From JBCDBH01 sp039184055 (GTDB lineage Bacteria; Acidobacteriota; Thermoanaerobaculia; Multivoradales; J023), in NCBI GenBank assembly GCA_039184055.1, contig JBCDBH010000009.1, positions 1 to 38,257 on the forward strand: DNA of 38,257 nucleotides, read 5' to 3'. The position numbers were made by a program, and so were the translations under genes. A model generated the notes under the pieces. The model was not told where the DNA came from. It did no database searches and saw only the letters and a program-made list of their open reading frames with translations. This document shows positions 1-8,812 of the stretch, in pieces; positions within the stretch are counted from its first letter, which is position 1; each line of letters begins with the position of its first letter.

Positions 1-1701
1 CTCTTCGCCGACGAGATCCTGCAGCACGACGGCATCAAATTCGACGCCACCCACAACCCCGACCTGGGCGACTTCAGCGATCCGTCGAAGGCCGACTTCG
101 CCGCCGCCGATCTGGGCACCTTTCCGGTCGACAGCGCCTTCGACAATCCGCAGTACCACCGTCTGCTCGAGCTCTACGAGCTGACGCTACGCGACGCGTT
201 TCGGCGCTACCACTTCGCCGTCCACGACGAGAACCCAGACGCGGTGATGCTGGTGAGCGCCGGAACCCTGCCGAATCTGTGGGAGCCCCAGCCGCTCGCC
301 GCCTTCGCCGAAGATCAACAGGTGGTGAAAGGCGAATGGCAGCAGGCCTGGAAGCGTCTGCGCTGGCTGTTCGCGCGCGAGTGGCCGACACCGATTCCCG
401 AGCCCGAGCACACATTCCACCTGCCGCCCAGGGACGTCCAGGCGGCGTTCAGCTTCAGCCTGCTGCGTGACACGGCGATGGGGCGACCTGGGCACGTCTG
501 GGTGTTCCGACCGGCCATCCATCCGTGTGGCGCCGGTGGTGGCTCCACGGGTATCGCCTGTGACGTCGTCACGGGGGTCGATTCCTTGCTCAGCGCCTGG
601 CAGCTGAGCGTCGCCGGTGGCGCCCTCATGACCTACGGTCACGCCGCCAATCTCGACATCCTGGAGCCCAATATCCAGCCCGGTGGTGACGCCCGTTACG
701 AACCGGCGCTCGCCTTCGGCACCGCCAGCGGCCCGGGTAGCGTTTTGGCGGGGCTGCGTCCGCACCGCTGGATCGGCATCCACTGGAACGAGAGCGCCCG
801 GCTGGCGATCTACGACGATCCACACATGAGCCGTGAGGAGAAGCACGAGCTGGCCTGGAACGAGGTGATGGCGCCGGCGATCTGGGCCTTCGCCACCCTC
901 CAGGCGCACGGCGTGCCGGTGGTGCTGGTGACCGACGAGCAGCTGGCCCGTGGTGAGCTCTACGGCTACGCGCCTGGCGATACCAACAGCCTCGACGTCC
1001 TCTTCGTACCCACTGAAGATCTGCGTGACGAGGTCGAGGATGCCATCGATCGATTTGCCATCCGTGGCGGTGAGGTGATCCGTAGCGCTACGGCAAACGG
1101 TGGATTGCCGTGGATCTGGCACGCGTTGCCCGACGGTTCGGGGGGTTGGGACACGTCTGCCCGTGAAACGGCTGCCCAGGCGTTGCTCGATCGGCTCGGC
1201 GTGTGGACCGACGGTCGTGTGCTCGATGCGCCGATCGAGGTCTTCTTCGCCGAGGAGATCACCAGTGGCCGCGCGGTGGCGCCCCATATCGGCGCCTACG
1301 TCGATCCGGCGGGAAGTGGCCGTACGGTGATCGCGATCAACAATCGCTGGAATTGGATGCTCAATATGGAGGCATCGGTGGGCGGCTGCACCAGCCTCGA
1401 GCCCGCCCTGGACTGTCTGCCGCCATCGGGACCCGGGAGCCGTGCCACCTATGTGCCACCAGAAGTCGGCAAGGGCAAGATCTATTTGCGTCGAGACACC
1501 TTGCGAGGTGACGAGACCTTTCGCTACGCCACCCTCGAAGACCCGACCTGGAAACCGATTCCACCGAGCCATGTCAACGTGGCGACGACGCCCAACGGCG
1601 TGCGTGTGATCCTGTCGATGGACGATGGCGATGCGGACGCCAGCGACGATCTGACCTTCCGCTCGACGCTCCTCATCGAAGCGACACCGCCGACACCGTA
1701 A
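1..1701 (+). CDS. Glycoside-hydrolase-like protein, 5' partial
   Basis: Reading frame 1 is open from the first base of the window to a TAA at 1699-1701, so about 566 C-terminal residues are seen and the true start lies upstream. The visible N-terminal part (HFAVHDENPDAVMLVSAGTL, around 210-270) reads like the end of a TIM-barrel strand set. It is followed by a segment like the glutamine-amidotransferase-fold (trimerisation-like) domain of GH42-type enzymes (AIWAFATLQAHGVPVVLVTD, around 870-940) and a C-terminal beta region. An acid pair EE near 1250 sits in FFAEEITSG, but I cannot assign catalytic residues. A strong terminator follows directly, so it is probably the last gene of its transcript. 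The glycoside hydrolase assignment is tentative; it could be another secreted barrel protein. Confidence 0.6.
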   Translation, partial: LFADEILQHDGIKFDATHNPDLGDFSDPSKADFAAADLGTFPVDSAFDNPQYHRLLELYELTLRDAFRRYHFAVHDENPDAVMLVSAGTLPNLWEPQPLAAFAEDQQVVKGEWQQAWKRLRWLFAREWPTPIPEPEHTFHLPPRDVQAAFSFSLLRDTAMGRPGHVWVFRPAIHPCGAGGGSTGIACDVVTGVDSLLSAWQLSVAGGALMTYGHAANLDILEPNIQPGGDARYEPALAFGTASGPGSVLAGLRPHRWIGIHWNESARLAIYDDPHMSREEKHELAWNEVMAPAIWAFATLQAHGVPVVLVTDEQLARGELYGYAPGDTNSLDVLFVPTEDLRDEVEDAIDRFAIRGGEVIRSATANGGLPWIWHALPDGSGGWDTSARETAAQALLDRLGVWTDGRVLDAPIEVFFAEEITSGRAVAPHIGAYVDPAGSGRTVIAINNRWNWMLNMEASVGGCTSLEPALDCLPPSGPGSRATYVPPEVGKGKIYLRRDTLRGDETFRYATLEDPTWKPIPPSHVNVATTPNGVRVILSMDDGDADASDDLTFRSTLLIEATPPTP

Positions 1702-1716
1702 CGGCGGCCGACCCTA

Positions 1717-1755
1717 CGGGCCCGCACGGCATGCGACCGTCGCGGGCCCGTTGTT
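1717..1755 (+). terminator. Rho-independent terminator after the glycoside-hydrolase-like gene
   Basis: CGGGCCCGC (1717-1725) pairs with GCGGGCCCG (1742-1750). An inner ACGG/CCGT (1726-1729 with 1737-1740) extends the stem past a one-base bulge. The stem is followed by TTGTT. It begins 15 bases after the stop codon. The ATG at 1731 lies inside this hairpin, which argues against using it as the start of the next gene. Confidence 0.6.
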
Positions 1756-1786
1756 CGAGCAAACGGTTAGCGACCTCGTGGTCAAA

Positions 1787-1799
1787 CAGTGAAACACTG
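1787..1799. promoter_or_regulatory. Short inverted repeat upstream of the TonB receptor gene
   Basis: CAGTG-AAA-CACTG is a perfect 5-bp inverted repeat with a 3-base spacer, 46 bases before the receptor ATG. It could be an operator for a regulator of the receptor. No clear -35/-10 pair was seen, so the role is speculative. Confidence 0.2.
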
Positions 1800-1844
1800 G
1801 AGGCCTTGCGGAGTACTTCTCCAGAAACACGAGGTTCCTCACGA

Positions 1845-4346
1845 ATGAGCTCAACGACAGTCGCCTCCCTCGCTAGACGTTTCGCTTTGATCGCCTGCTG
1901 TCTCGTTCCCATCGCGGCCACGCCGGTCGCCCTGTTCGCCCAGGAAACCCCTTCCGAGCCCCAGACCGAGACGTCGGCGGCGGATGCGGATCCGGCCGGG
2001 GAGCAGGAAACAAGTGCCGAAGACCGGGTCACGGACGAGATCACCGTCACCGCCCGCAAGCGTGAGGAGGCTCTCATCGAAGTCCCGATCGCCATCACCC
2101 ACCTCGATGGCGAGATGATGCGCGAGTCGAATATCTCCAATCTTTCCGAGCTATCGCTCAGCGCGCCGAATTTCATCCACAGCGAAGACGTCAACAGCTT
2201 CGATCGCTTCATCGTCCGCGGTCTGGGCACGACGGGCTCGAACCTCGGTTTCGAAGAGGCCGTCGGCCAGGTGGTCAACGGCTATTACTTCGGTCGCAGC
2301 CGTTTTGGGCGCACCATGTTTCTCGACGTCGAGCAGGTGGAGATTCTCAAGGGGCCCCAGGGCGCGCTGATCGGCAAGAACAACAGCGTCGGGGCGATCA
2401 ACATCACCACGCGCAAACCGGGGATCGCGTTCGGCGGGCACCTGACGTCGACCTACGATTTCGAGGACGGTGAAGGTTTCTCGATCGAGTCGGCGGTCGA
2501 CGTACCGTTCTCCGATGCGCTCCGCGCGCGTTTCGCGGTTCGTTTCGAGGATCGGGAAGGCTATGTGCGCAACTTCGGCACCGACCGTAACGATCAGGAA
2601 CGGGACGACGTCACGGCGCGTGGCATTCTCGCCTGGCAGATCGACGACACCACCCAGGCCGAGCTGATGGTCCAGGTCGGCGATCTGCAGCGCAACGGTC
2701 GTGGTCGGGAGATCTACAACTGTGTCGGCGACGCCACGTCGCCCAATCCGCGTGATCCGTCCGAGGACTGTCTGTTCAACGGTGAGAAGGACGTGCGTTT
2801 CCTGATCAACGGCGAGCTCAGCCCGGAGCCCCACGACACCCGGTATTCGATGGTCGGTTTGACCCTCAACAAATACCTCGACAACCTCTACTTCACCTAC
2901 CTCGGCAACTTCGCCGAGTACGAGTCACGCGACGACTGGGACTCGGATCACAGCGACCTCGAGTGGACCCACATCTTCGTGCGCGACGATTGGCAGCAGT
3001 TCTCCCACGAATTTCGCGTCACCTCGATCGGCGGCGAGAAGTTCGACTACCTCGCGGGTCTCTACTACGGCGATCAGACGAACGACTTCATTCAATCGTT
3101 CATGTTTTGCCGTGGGCCGTTCGGCCTGTGCACCGGTGGCAATACCAATCCCGGTTTCCGTGGCCTCCAGCGTCACGGCTGGTCGACCCTCGACACCGAA
3201 ACGCTGGCGCTCTTCGCCCAGGTCGACTGGTACCTGAACGATCGACTGACGCTGACCGTCGGCGGTCGCTACACGGAAGAAGAACGATCCACCGATTCCA
3301 ACGCCACGGTGCTGCGGCCCTACGCCCTCGAAGTCGAAGGCAATCAGATCGACTGCCCGAACGTCACCGACGAGCTCGACGGGGTCGGCATCCCGATCGA
3401 TTTCCCCTGTGGTCCGGCGCGTTTCACCAGCTCCGGCTTCTTCGATCGTTCGGAGGACGACTTCAGCCCCAACGTCACCCTGCGCTGGCTCTCGCCGGAC
3501 GACGACAGCATGCTCTACGCGACCTATGCCGAAGGCTTCAAGAGCGGCGGCTTCCAATTCCCCAACTACGTGCCCCAGGCGGCGCTGACGTCTGAGCTGG
3601 TCGAGTACGGCTCGGAGAGCACGACCCATTTCGAGCTGGGTGGCAAGCAGAGTTTTCGCGACGGTCGCGCGCGTCTGTCGTGGGCCGTGTGGTCGACCGA
3701 CTTCAAAGACATCCAGGTTTCAGGCTTCGACGCCGTCACCCTGATTCAGAACGTCAACAACGCGGCGCAGGCGAATTCCACCGGTATCGAGGTCGACCTC
3801 GTCGTCGAGCTCACCGATCACGCGATCCTGTCGAGCTCGGTGGCCTGGACCGAGGCCGAGTACGACGACTTTCCGAACGGCCCGTGCTACGCGGGGCAGA
3901 CCGAGGCGTTGGGCTGTGTCAGCGTGAGTTTTCCCGACGGTACGGTGACCCGTGTCCAAGATCTCGCCGACACCCCGCTCGCCTACGCTCCCGAATGGCA
4001 GTTCAACATGCGGTTGAGCGGTGGCGACATCGCGGTCGGCAAGGGTCTCGAGCTCGGCTACGACCTCTTCTACTACTGGCTCGATGATCACCATTTCAAG
4101 CTGACCAACGATCCCCTCGACTCCCAAGAGGCGTACGGCAAGGTCAACGCGGCGATCAGTCTCGACCTGGTCAACACCGGTCTGACGGTGACGCTGATCG
4201 GCAAGAACCTGACCGACGAGCTGACCTCCAGCCTCGGTGATTCGACCACCGGGGTCGGTCAGGTGGGCGACATCGGACCGACCCCCAACTACAAATTCGT
4301 CGATCCCGGTCGTCAGGTCGCGCTCCAGCTGGCCTATCGATTCTGA
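1845..4346 (+). CDS. TonB-dependent outer-membrane receptor
   Basis: 833 residues. It is an outer-membrane beta-barrel that takes up a substrate using energy from TonB-ExbBD. The signal peptide is about residues 1-33 (hydrophobic ALIACCLVPIAATPVALFA). A TonB-box-like DEITVTARKREE begins near residue 63. The plug domain follows, with the conserved VEQVEILKGPQGALIGKN and INITTRKP, then the barrel, ending in the usual aromatic C-terminus LQLAYRF. The ATG at 1845 is preferred over 1731 because GAGG at 1831-1834 gives an SD and 1731 lies inside the upstream terminator hairpin. The sequence style (VTARKREE, EVPIAIT) is that of the large sphingomonad/CirA-like receptor group. The substrate cannot be deduced; the glycan-related upstream gene and lectin-like downstream gene hint at carbohydrate but are weak evidence. 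Confidence 0.93.
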   Translation: MSSTTVASLARRFALIACCLVPIAATPVALFAQETPSEPQTETSAADADPAGEQETSAEDRVTDEITVTARKREEALIEVPIAITHLDGEMMRESNISNLSELSLSAPNFIHSEDVNSFDRFIVRGLGTTGSNLGFEEAVGQVVNGYYFGRSRFGRTMFLDVEQVEILKGPQGALIGKNNSVGAINITTRKPGIAFGGHLTSTYDFEDGEGFSIESAVDVPFSDALRARFAVRFEDREGYVRNFGTDRNDQERDDVTARGILAWQIDDTTQAELMVQVGDLQRNGRGREIYNCVGDATSPNPRDPSEDCLFNGEKDVRFLINGELSPEPHDTRYSMVGLTLNKYLDNLYFTYLGNFAEYESRDDWDSDHSDLEWTHIFVRDDWQQFSHEFRVTSIGGEKFDYLAGLYYGDQTNDFIQSFMFCRGPFGLCTGGNTNPGFRGLQRHGWSTLDTETLALFAQVDWYLNDRLTLTVGGRYTEEERSTDSNATVLRPYALEVEGNQIDCPNVTDELDGVGIPIDFPCGPARFTSSGFFDRSEDDFSPNVTLRWLSPDDDSMLYATYAEGFKSGGFQFPNYVPQAALTSELVEYGSESTTHFELGGKQSFRDGRARLSWAVWSTDFKDIQVSGFDAVTLIQNVNNAAQANSTGIEVDLVVELTDHAILSSSVAWTEAEYDDFPNGPCYAGQTEALGCVSVSFPDGTVTRVQDLADTPLAYAPEWQFNMRLSGGDIAVGKGLELGYDLFYYWLDDHHFKLTNDPLDSQEAYGKVNAAISLDLVNTGLTVTLIGKNLTDELTSSLGDSTTGVGQVGDIGPTPNYKFVDPGRQVALQLAYRF

Positions 4347-4398
4347 AGAGGTTCGGCTAAAGGCCCCTATGCGGCACCGAGCATGAGACACTGCGGCG

Positions 4399-5223
4399 AT
4401 GTCGCAGTTCGTCAACTTCGTTGATTTCGGAGACGCTTTGATGACGTTCGGCTGCACGCCCAAGCGTGAGGTCGAGCAGTACATTCATCTCGGTATCAAG
4501 TTCAATGAGCCACCCACCGTGGTCGTCACCCCCGAGTGGCGTGGCTCGAACCGCAACGTCGGCCACGCCGAAACGATCGATACGATCGCCGACGACCACT
4601 TCTACGTCGCGAGCAACAACGCGGCGAGCTCTGGATACTTCGTCAACTGGATCGCGATCGGCAACGCGGATGGTCGTTCGGGGATCCCGCGCGAGATTCG
4701 ATCGGATGACATGCTGCTCGAGCGAGGCCGTTTCGACAAGGCGGTCGTGCAACCACGAGCCGTCCGCTTCGGGTCTTTTTTCCCGTCAGCGAGCGGTCTG
4801 CGCTTACCCAGCATTCAGCTGAGCCCGCACTGGAGACGTCAGCATCAGGGCGTCGGTGGCGAAGAGACCATCACGCGCAGCGGTGGCGCCATGTTCTTCG
4901 CGGAAAGCGGCAACGCCGCGCCGAATTTCGGCGTCAACTGGTTAGCGATCGGGTCGCAGTCCGGCACGCGTACGAGCTTCGAGCTACCGAACGATCGTCT
5001 GCTCCAGATCGGCATCGCCAACAAGACCACCGCCGCGACGCGCGTGACCTTTCCGCAACCCTTTCGCGAAACGGCCGCCGTCGTCGCGACACCGGCCTGG
5101 AGCCGCCCCGTGGGTCATGCCGAGACGCTGAGCGGTTTCGACCGCGATGGCTTCGACCTCATCAGCGGCAACGCCGCGCCCGACTACCAGGTCCACTGGA
5201 TCGCGGTCGGTAGGCGTGTCTGA
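4399..5223 (+). CDS. Protein of three H-type-lectin-like repeats
   Basis: 274 residues, almost wholly three tandem repeats of about 85-97 residues. They end in NWIAIG (about residue 88), NWLAIG (about 185) and HWIAVG (about 271). Each repeat shares GHAETI/GGEETI/GHAETL and then SNNAAS/SGNAAP/SGNAAP before the W(I/L)A(I/V)G end. Known H-type lectin domains (discoidin C-terminal and snail agglutinin type) have the same F...P.V beta pattern ending in W.A.G and bind N-acetylgalactosamine or related sugars, usually as trimers. No signal peptide is visible, and I see no good SD before ATG 4399, so the exact start is less certain. A hairpin terminator follows. A sugar-binding role is inferred from the family; the protein could be a structural module. 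Confidence 0.75.
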   Translation: MSQFVNFVDFGDALMTFGCTPKREVEQYIHLGIKFNEPPTVVVTPEWRGSNRNVGHAETIDTIADDHFYVASNNAASSGYFVNWIAIGNADGRSGIPREIRSDDMLLERGRFDKAVVQPRAVRFGSFFPSASGLRLPSIQLSPHWRRQHQGVGGEETITRSGGAMFFAESGNAAPNFGVNWLAIGSQSGTRTSFELPNDRLLQIGIANKTTAATRVTFPQPFRETAAVVATPAWSRPVGHAETLSGFDRDGFDLISGNAAPDYQVHWIAVGRRV

Positions 5224-5256
5224 GCGTGGTGCGCCGTAGCGCGGGTAGCGATCGAC

Positions 5257-5298
5257 TGGTCTCGTCCGCCTCGGGAACGGACGCGACCACTCTTATTT
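5257..5298 (+). terminator. Hairpin terminator after the lectin gene, just before livH
   Basis: TGGTCTCGTCC (5257-5267) pairs with GGACGCGACCA (5279-5289) with one mismatch and an 11-base loop, followed by CTCTTATTT. It ends 3 bases before the GGAAG that looks like the livH SD. It could end the lectin transcript or act as an attenuator in the livH leader. Confidence 0.5.
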
Positions 5299-5311
5299 CG
5301 GGAAGCTGATC

Positions 5312-6187
5312 ATCGACACGCAAGCCCTCCAACTCCTGATCAGCGGCGTCTCGATCGGCTGCGTCTACGGCATGGTCGCGCTCGGCTTCGTGCTGATTTA
5401 CCGCACGACCGAGATGGTCAATTTTGCCCAGGGCGACCTGATGATGCTGGGCGCCTTTCTCGCCTACAGCCTGATCGAGCTGGCGAATCTTCCTTTGATC
5501 GTCGGTCTGCTCGGCACCATGATGGCCATGGCGCTCATCGGCCTGGTGCTCGAACGACTGCTGCTCCGACCGATGATCGGCGAGCCGCTGTTCGCGGTGC
5601 TGATGATCACGATCGGTCTCGGGCTGATCCTACGCACCGTGGCCGTGGCGGTGTGGGGCGCCGAGACCAAGACTCTCGACACCCCGATGAGCGGCGGCGT
5701 GCTGCGTCTCGGCGGGCTCAGCATCGGCTACGAGAACCTCGCGGTGATCGGTGGCACCGCGTTGTGCTGCGGCGCGCTCTATCTCTTTCTGCGCTTCACC
5801 CGCGTCGGGATCGCCATGCAGGCCAGCTCGCAGAATCAGAAGGCGGCCTATTTCGTCGGTATTCCGGTGCGTCGCATGGTCGCCCTGGCGTGGGCGGTGT
5901 CGGCGGCCATCGCCGGGCTCGCCGGTGTGCTGGTGGCGCCGATCTCATTGATCGATCCGATGATGGGATTCATCGGTATCAAGGCGTTCGCCGCCGCCAT
6001 CGTCGGGGGTCTCGGCAGCTTGGCCGGCGCCATGGTCGGTGGTTTGCTGATCGGCGTCGTCGAGCAGCTCGCCGGTCTCTACCTGCCGCCGAGCCTGGCC
6101 GGTGTCAGTGGCTATGGCGTGCTGCTGATCATGCTCTTGGTGCGGCCGGAAGGTCTGTTCCCGACCCTGCAAGCGAAGAAGGTGTGA
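5312..6187 (+). CDS. livH: Branched-chain amino-acid-type ABC permease LivH (non-AUG start)
   Basis: Inner-membrane permease of a HAAT-family importer. The protein shows MVNFAQGDLMMLGAF, EXXGLLLERLLLRP-like and VGGLGSLAGAMVGGLLIG segments typical of LivH, with about eight hydrophobic stretches. The first canonical start in frame is ATG 5372, but that would cut the first membrane helix in half. The frame is open back to 5249, and residues before 5372 read TQALQLLISGVSIGCVYG, the normal LivH N-terminus. No ATG, GTG or TTG exists there. ATC at 5312 lies 6 bases after GGAAG (5301-5305); ATC 5309 and CTG 5306 are alternatives. I chose 5312, giving 291 residues. The TGA overlaps the ATG of the next gene (TGATG). 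Confidence 0.88.
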   Translation: MDTQALQLLISGVSIGCVYGMVALGFVLIYRTTEMVNFAQGDLMMLGAFLAYSLIELANLPLIVGLLGTMMAMALIGLVLERLLLRPMIGEPLFAVLMITIGLGLILRTVAVAVWGAETKTLDTPMSGGVLRLGGLSIGYENLAVIGGTALCCGALYLFLRFTRVGIAMQASSQNQKAAYFVGIPVRRMVALAWAVSAAIAGLAGVLVAPISLIDPMMGFIGIKAFAAAIVGGLGSLAGAMVGGLLIGVVEQLAGLYLPPSLAGVSGYGVLLIMLLVRPEGLFPTLQAKKV

Positions 6188-7263
6188 TGCGGTTCGTCTT
6201 CGAGACTCGTTACCGCGACAGTCTGCGGCTTTTTCGCCGTCCCGGACAGCGCTTCTGGTTCGTGCTGCTGGCCGTCGCCCTGCTGACCGCCCCGGCGTGG
6301 CTGGACACCTTCTACGTCGGCGAGCTGACCTGGGTCTTCATCTACGCCATCGCCGGCATCGGCCTGATGCTGCTGGTCGGCTACACCGGCCTGGTCAGCC
6401 TCGGTCACGCGGCGTTTCTCGCCATCGGCGCCTACACCCACACGATCCTGCTCGATCACGGCTGGCCGTGGCCGCTGGCCGTGCTGGCCGCGGTGGGTCT
6501 GTCGGCGATCACCGGCTACGCGGTCGGTCGCCCGACCCTGCGGATGACCGGGATCTACCTGGCCATCGCCACGCTGGCCTTCGCCGAGGTGGTGACCCAG
6601 CTGATCTCCCATTGGGAAAGTCTGACCGGTGGCTTTCGCGGACTGCCCGTACCCCGAGCGGTGGTGTTCGGCGTCGACATCGGTCGCAGCGTGCCGTTCT
6701 ACTTCGTGTGCCTGGGGCTACTGGTGGTCGGTTTGTGGCTGGCCCGTAACCTTCTGCTCGGTCCCACCGGACGGGCGATGAACGCCGTTCGTGATTCCGA
6801 GATCTCGGCCAAGAGCATGGGGATCGATCTGGCCCAGGTGCGCTCGGTGGCGTTCGCCTTGTCCGCCGGCTTCACCGGTCTCGCCGGCGCCCTCTACGCG
6901 CATCAAATCGGCTATCTCGCGCCCGACGCCTTTACCCTGCTGCTGTCGATCCAGCTGCTGCTGATGGTGGTGGTCGGGGGTCTCGGCAGTCTCCATGGCG
7001 TCGTGCTGGGAGCAATCTTTCTCGGCCTCCTGCCCCAGCTGATCGCCCTGGTGCGTGACGAGCTGCCCACCGCCGTGGCGCGTATGCCCGGTCTCGAACC
7101 GGGGCTCTTCGGCTTGGTGCTGGTGCTCTTCTTGATCTACGAACCGCTCGGGCTCCATGGACGCTGGCGGAAGCTGCGCCAGTTCTTCGAGGAATTCCCC
7201 CTCTACCGACGACACACCCACAAACGCCAGCGGCGCTATTTGCGTACCGGGAGGCTGCGCTGA
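6187..7263 (+). CDS. livM: Branched-chain amino-acid-type ABC permease LivM
   Basis: 358 residues; second membrane subunit of the importer. LivM signatures are VGYTGLVSLGHAAFLAIGAY, YLAIATLAFAEV, TGGFRGL, GRAMNAVRDSEISAKSMGI (the cytoplasmic loop that meets the ATPase) and VVGGLGSLHGVVLGAIFLG. The start is set by the ATG overlapping the livH stop. The C-terminal tail after about residue 325 is long and basic (HTHKRQRRYLRTGRLR), an extension beyond typical LivM whose role is unknown. It overlaps livG by one base (TGATG), implying translational coupling. Confidence 0.93.
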   Translation: MRFVFETRYRDSLRLFRRPGQRFWFVLLAVALLTAPAWLDTFYVGELTWVFIYAIAGIGLMLLVGYTGLVSLGHAAFLAIGAYTHTILLDHGWPWPLAVLAAVGLSAITGYAVGRPTLRMTGIYLAIATLAFAEVVTQLISHWESLTGGFRGLPVPRAVVFGVDIGRSVPFYFVCLGLLVVGLWLARNLLLGPTGRAMNAVRDSEISAKSMGIDLAQVRSVAFALSAGFTGLAGALYAHQIGYLAPDAFTLLLSIQLLLMVVVGGLGSLHGVVLGAIFLGLLPQLIALVRDELPTAVARMPGLEPGLFGLVLVLFLIYEPLGLHGRWRKLRQFFEEFPLYRRHTHKRQRRYLRTGRLR

Positions 7264-8045
7264 TGCCGCCCCTGTTGCGCGCCCGTCACCTGAGCCTGGC
7301 CTTTGGCGGCGTCAAGGCTGTGGACGACGTGTCCTTCGACATCGAAGCGGGAGAGGTGTTCTCGGTGATCGGTCCGAACGGCGCCGGCAAGACGACGCTG
7401 CTCAACCTGATCAGCCGTTTTCACGACCCGGAATCGGGTGGCCAGCTGCTCTTCGAGGACCAGGACATCACCCGGCTGCCGAGCCACCACGTCGCTCGCC
7501 GTGGCATCGCTCGAACCTTCCAGAACATCGAGCTCTTCGAGCACGAGTCGGTGCTACGCAATCTGCTGATCGGTCTCCACGCGCATCGCCGAACCTCACT
7601 GCTCGACGAGCTCTTGTTGCTCCCCGCCGCGGTACGACAAGAGCTCGCCTTTCGCCGCCGCGCCGAAGACGTGATCGATCTGCTCGATCTGCAGCCCTAT
7701 CGCGACCAGGTCATCGCCGGTCTGCCCTATGGCGTCCGCAAGCTGGTCGAAGTGGGTCGGGCGCTGTGTCTGGGGCCGAAGCTGCTCTTGCTCGACGAAC
7801 CGAGCTCGGGTCTCAATCCGGAAGAGACCGCGGACGTCGTCCATTGGATCGAAGACGTCAACGAGGATTTCGGTGCCACCATCCTGATGGTCGAGCACGA
7901 TCTCGAGCTGGTCGGCGAAGTCTCGGATCGCGTCATGGTGATGGCCGACGGCGCGGTGCTGACCATCGGCACGCCGGCCGAGATTCGTCGCCACCCGGAC
8001 GTCGCCCGCGTCTACCTCGGCGACGAAGCGGTGGAGACCACCTGA
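7263..8045 (+). CDS. livG: ABC transporter ATP-binding protein LivG
   Basis: 260 residues; one of the two ATPase subunits. Walker A is GPNGAGKTTLL (about residues 38-48). The LivG-specific RRGIARTFQNIELFEHESV follows. The ABC signature position has LPYGVRKLVEVGRAL in place of the canonical LSGGQ, as is usual in LivG. Walker B is LLLLDEPSSGLNPEE and the switch is MVEHDLELV. The start ATG overlaps the livM stop, and the stop overlaps livF in the same TGATG fashion. Confidence 0.95.
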   Translation: MPPLLRARHLSLAFGGVKAVDDVSFDIEAGEVFSVIGPNGAGKTTLLNLISRFHDPESGGQLLFEDQDITRLPSHHVARRGIARTFQNIELFEHESVLRNLLIGLHAHRRTSLLDELLLLPAAVRQELAFRRRAEDVIDLLDLQPYRDQVIAGLPYGVRKLVEVGRALCLGPKLLLLDEPSSGLNPEETADVVHWIEDVNEDFGATILMVEHDLELVGEVSDRVMVMADGAVLTIGTPAEIRRHPDVARVYLGDEAVETT

Positions 8046-8812
8046 TGGTGCCGCTGCTCGAGCTCGAAAACGTCGAGACCTACTACGGTCGGGTGCTGGC
8101 CATTCGTGGCGTCACCCTGGAGGCCCGTCAGGGGCAGATCGTCGCCTTGCTGGGCGCCAACGGCGCCGGCAAGACCACCGTGCTCGAGACCACCTCGGGC
8201 ACGGTGGAGCCACGCAAAGGCAAGGTGCGTCTCGCCGGTGAAGACCTGGTGGGGCGTGAGCCCGACGAGATCGCTCGCGCCGGTGTCGCCCACGTGCCCG
8301 AGGGACGCGAGATCTTTCCCTTCCTTACCGTCGAGGAGAATCTGCGGGTCGGCGCCTACACGCGTCGTGACGATGCCATCGACGAGGATCTCGCGGCGAT
8401 CTACGACCTCTTTCCCATCCTCGCCGCCAAGCGTCGCCAGCAAGGCGGGTACCTATCCGGTGGCCAGCAGCAGATGCTGGCGATCGGCCGGGCGCTGATG
8501 TTGCGACCACGGATCTTGTTGCTCGACGAGCCGTCGCTCGGGCTGGCCCCGTCCCTGGTGGCCGACGTCGCTCGGGTGATCGTCGAGCTCAATCGTGAAC
8601 GTGGGCTGACGGTGTTGTTGGTCGAGCAAAACGCGCGGATGGCGCTCGACATCGCCGATTACGGCTACGTGCTCGAAAACGGCCGGGTGGTGATGTCCGA
8701 CCGCGCCGAGCGCTTGCGTCATGCCACCGACATCCGCGAGTTCTACCTCGGTGAGAAGAAGACCGGCATCCGCGGTCGTCGGCGCTGGAAGCACAGGAAG
8801 ACGTGGCGATGA
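8045..8812 (+). CDS. livF: ABC transporter ATP-binding protein LivF
   Basis: 255 residues; partner ATPase of LivG. Walker A is GANGAGKTTVLETTSG, then VPEGREIFPFLTVEENL typical of LivF, signature YLSGGQQQMLAIGRAL, Walker B ILLLDEPSLGLAP and switch LVEQNARMAL. The last ~20 residues are basic (KKTGIRGRRRWKHRKTWR) and run past the family's usual end (FYLG). The stop overlaps the start of the acyl-CoA synthetase by four bases (ATGA), so the synthetase is part of the same translation-coupled operon. Confidence 0.95.
   Translation: MVPLLELENVETYYGRVLAIRGVTLEARQGQIVALLGANGAGKTTVLETTSGTVEPRKGKVRLAGEDLVGREPDEIARAGVAHVPEGREIFPFLTVEENLRVGAYTRRDDAIDEDLAAIYDLFPILAAKRRQQGGYLSGGQQQMLAIGRALMLRPRILLLDEPSLGLAPSLVADVARVIVELNRERGLTVLLVEQNARMALDIADYGYVLENGRVVMSDRAERLRHATDIREFYLGEKKTGIRGRRRWKHRKTWR

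Noticed and set aside
187..1572. Long antisense reading frame over the glycoside-hydrolase-like gene
   Set aside because: Shadow frame caused by high GC; it has no SD, no domain sense, and the plus frame carries real protein features.
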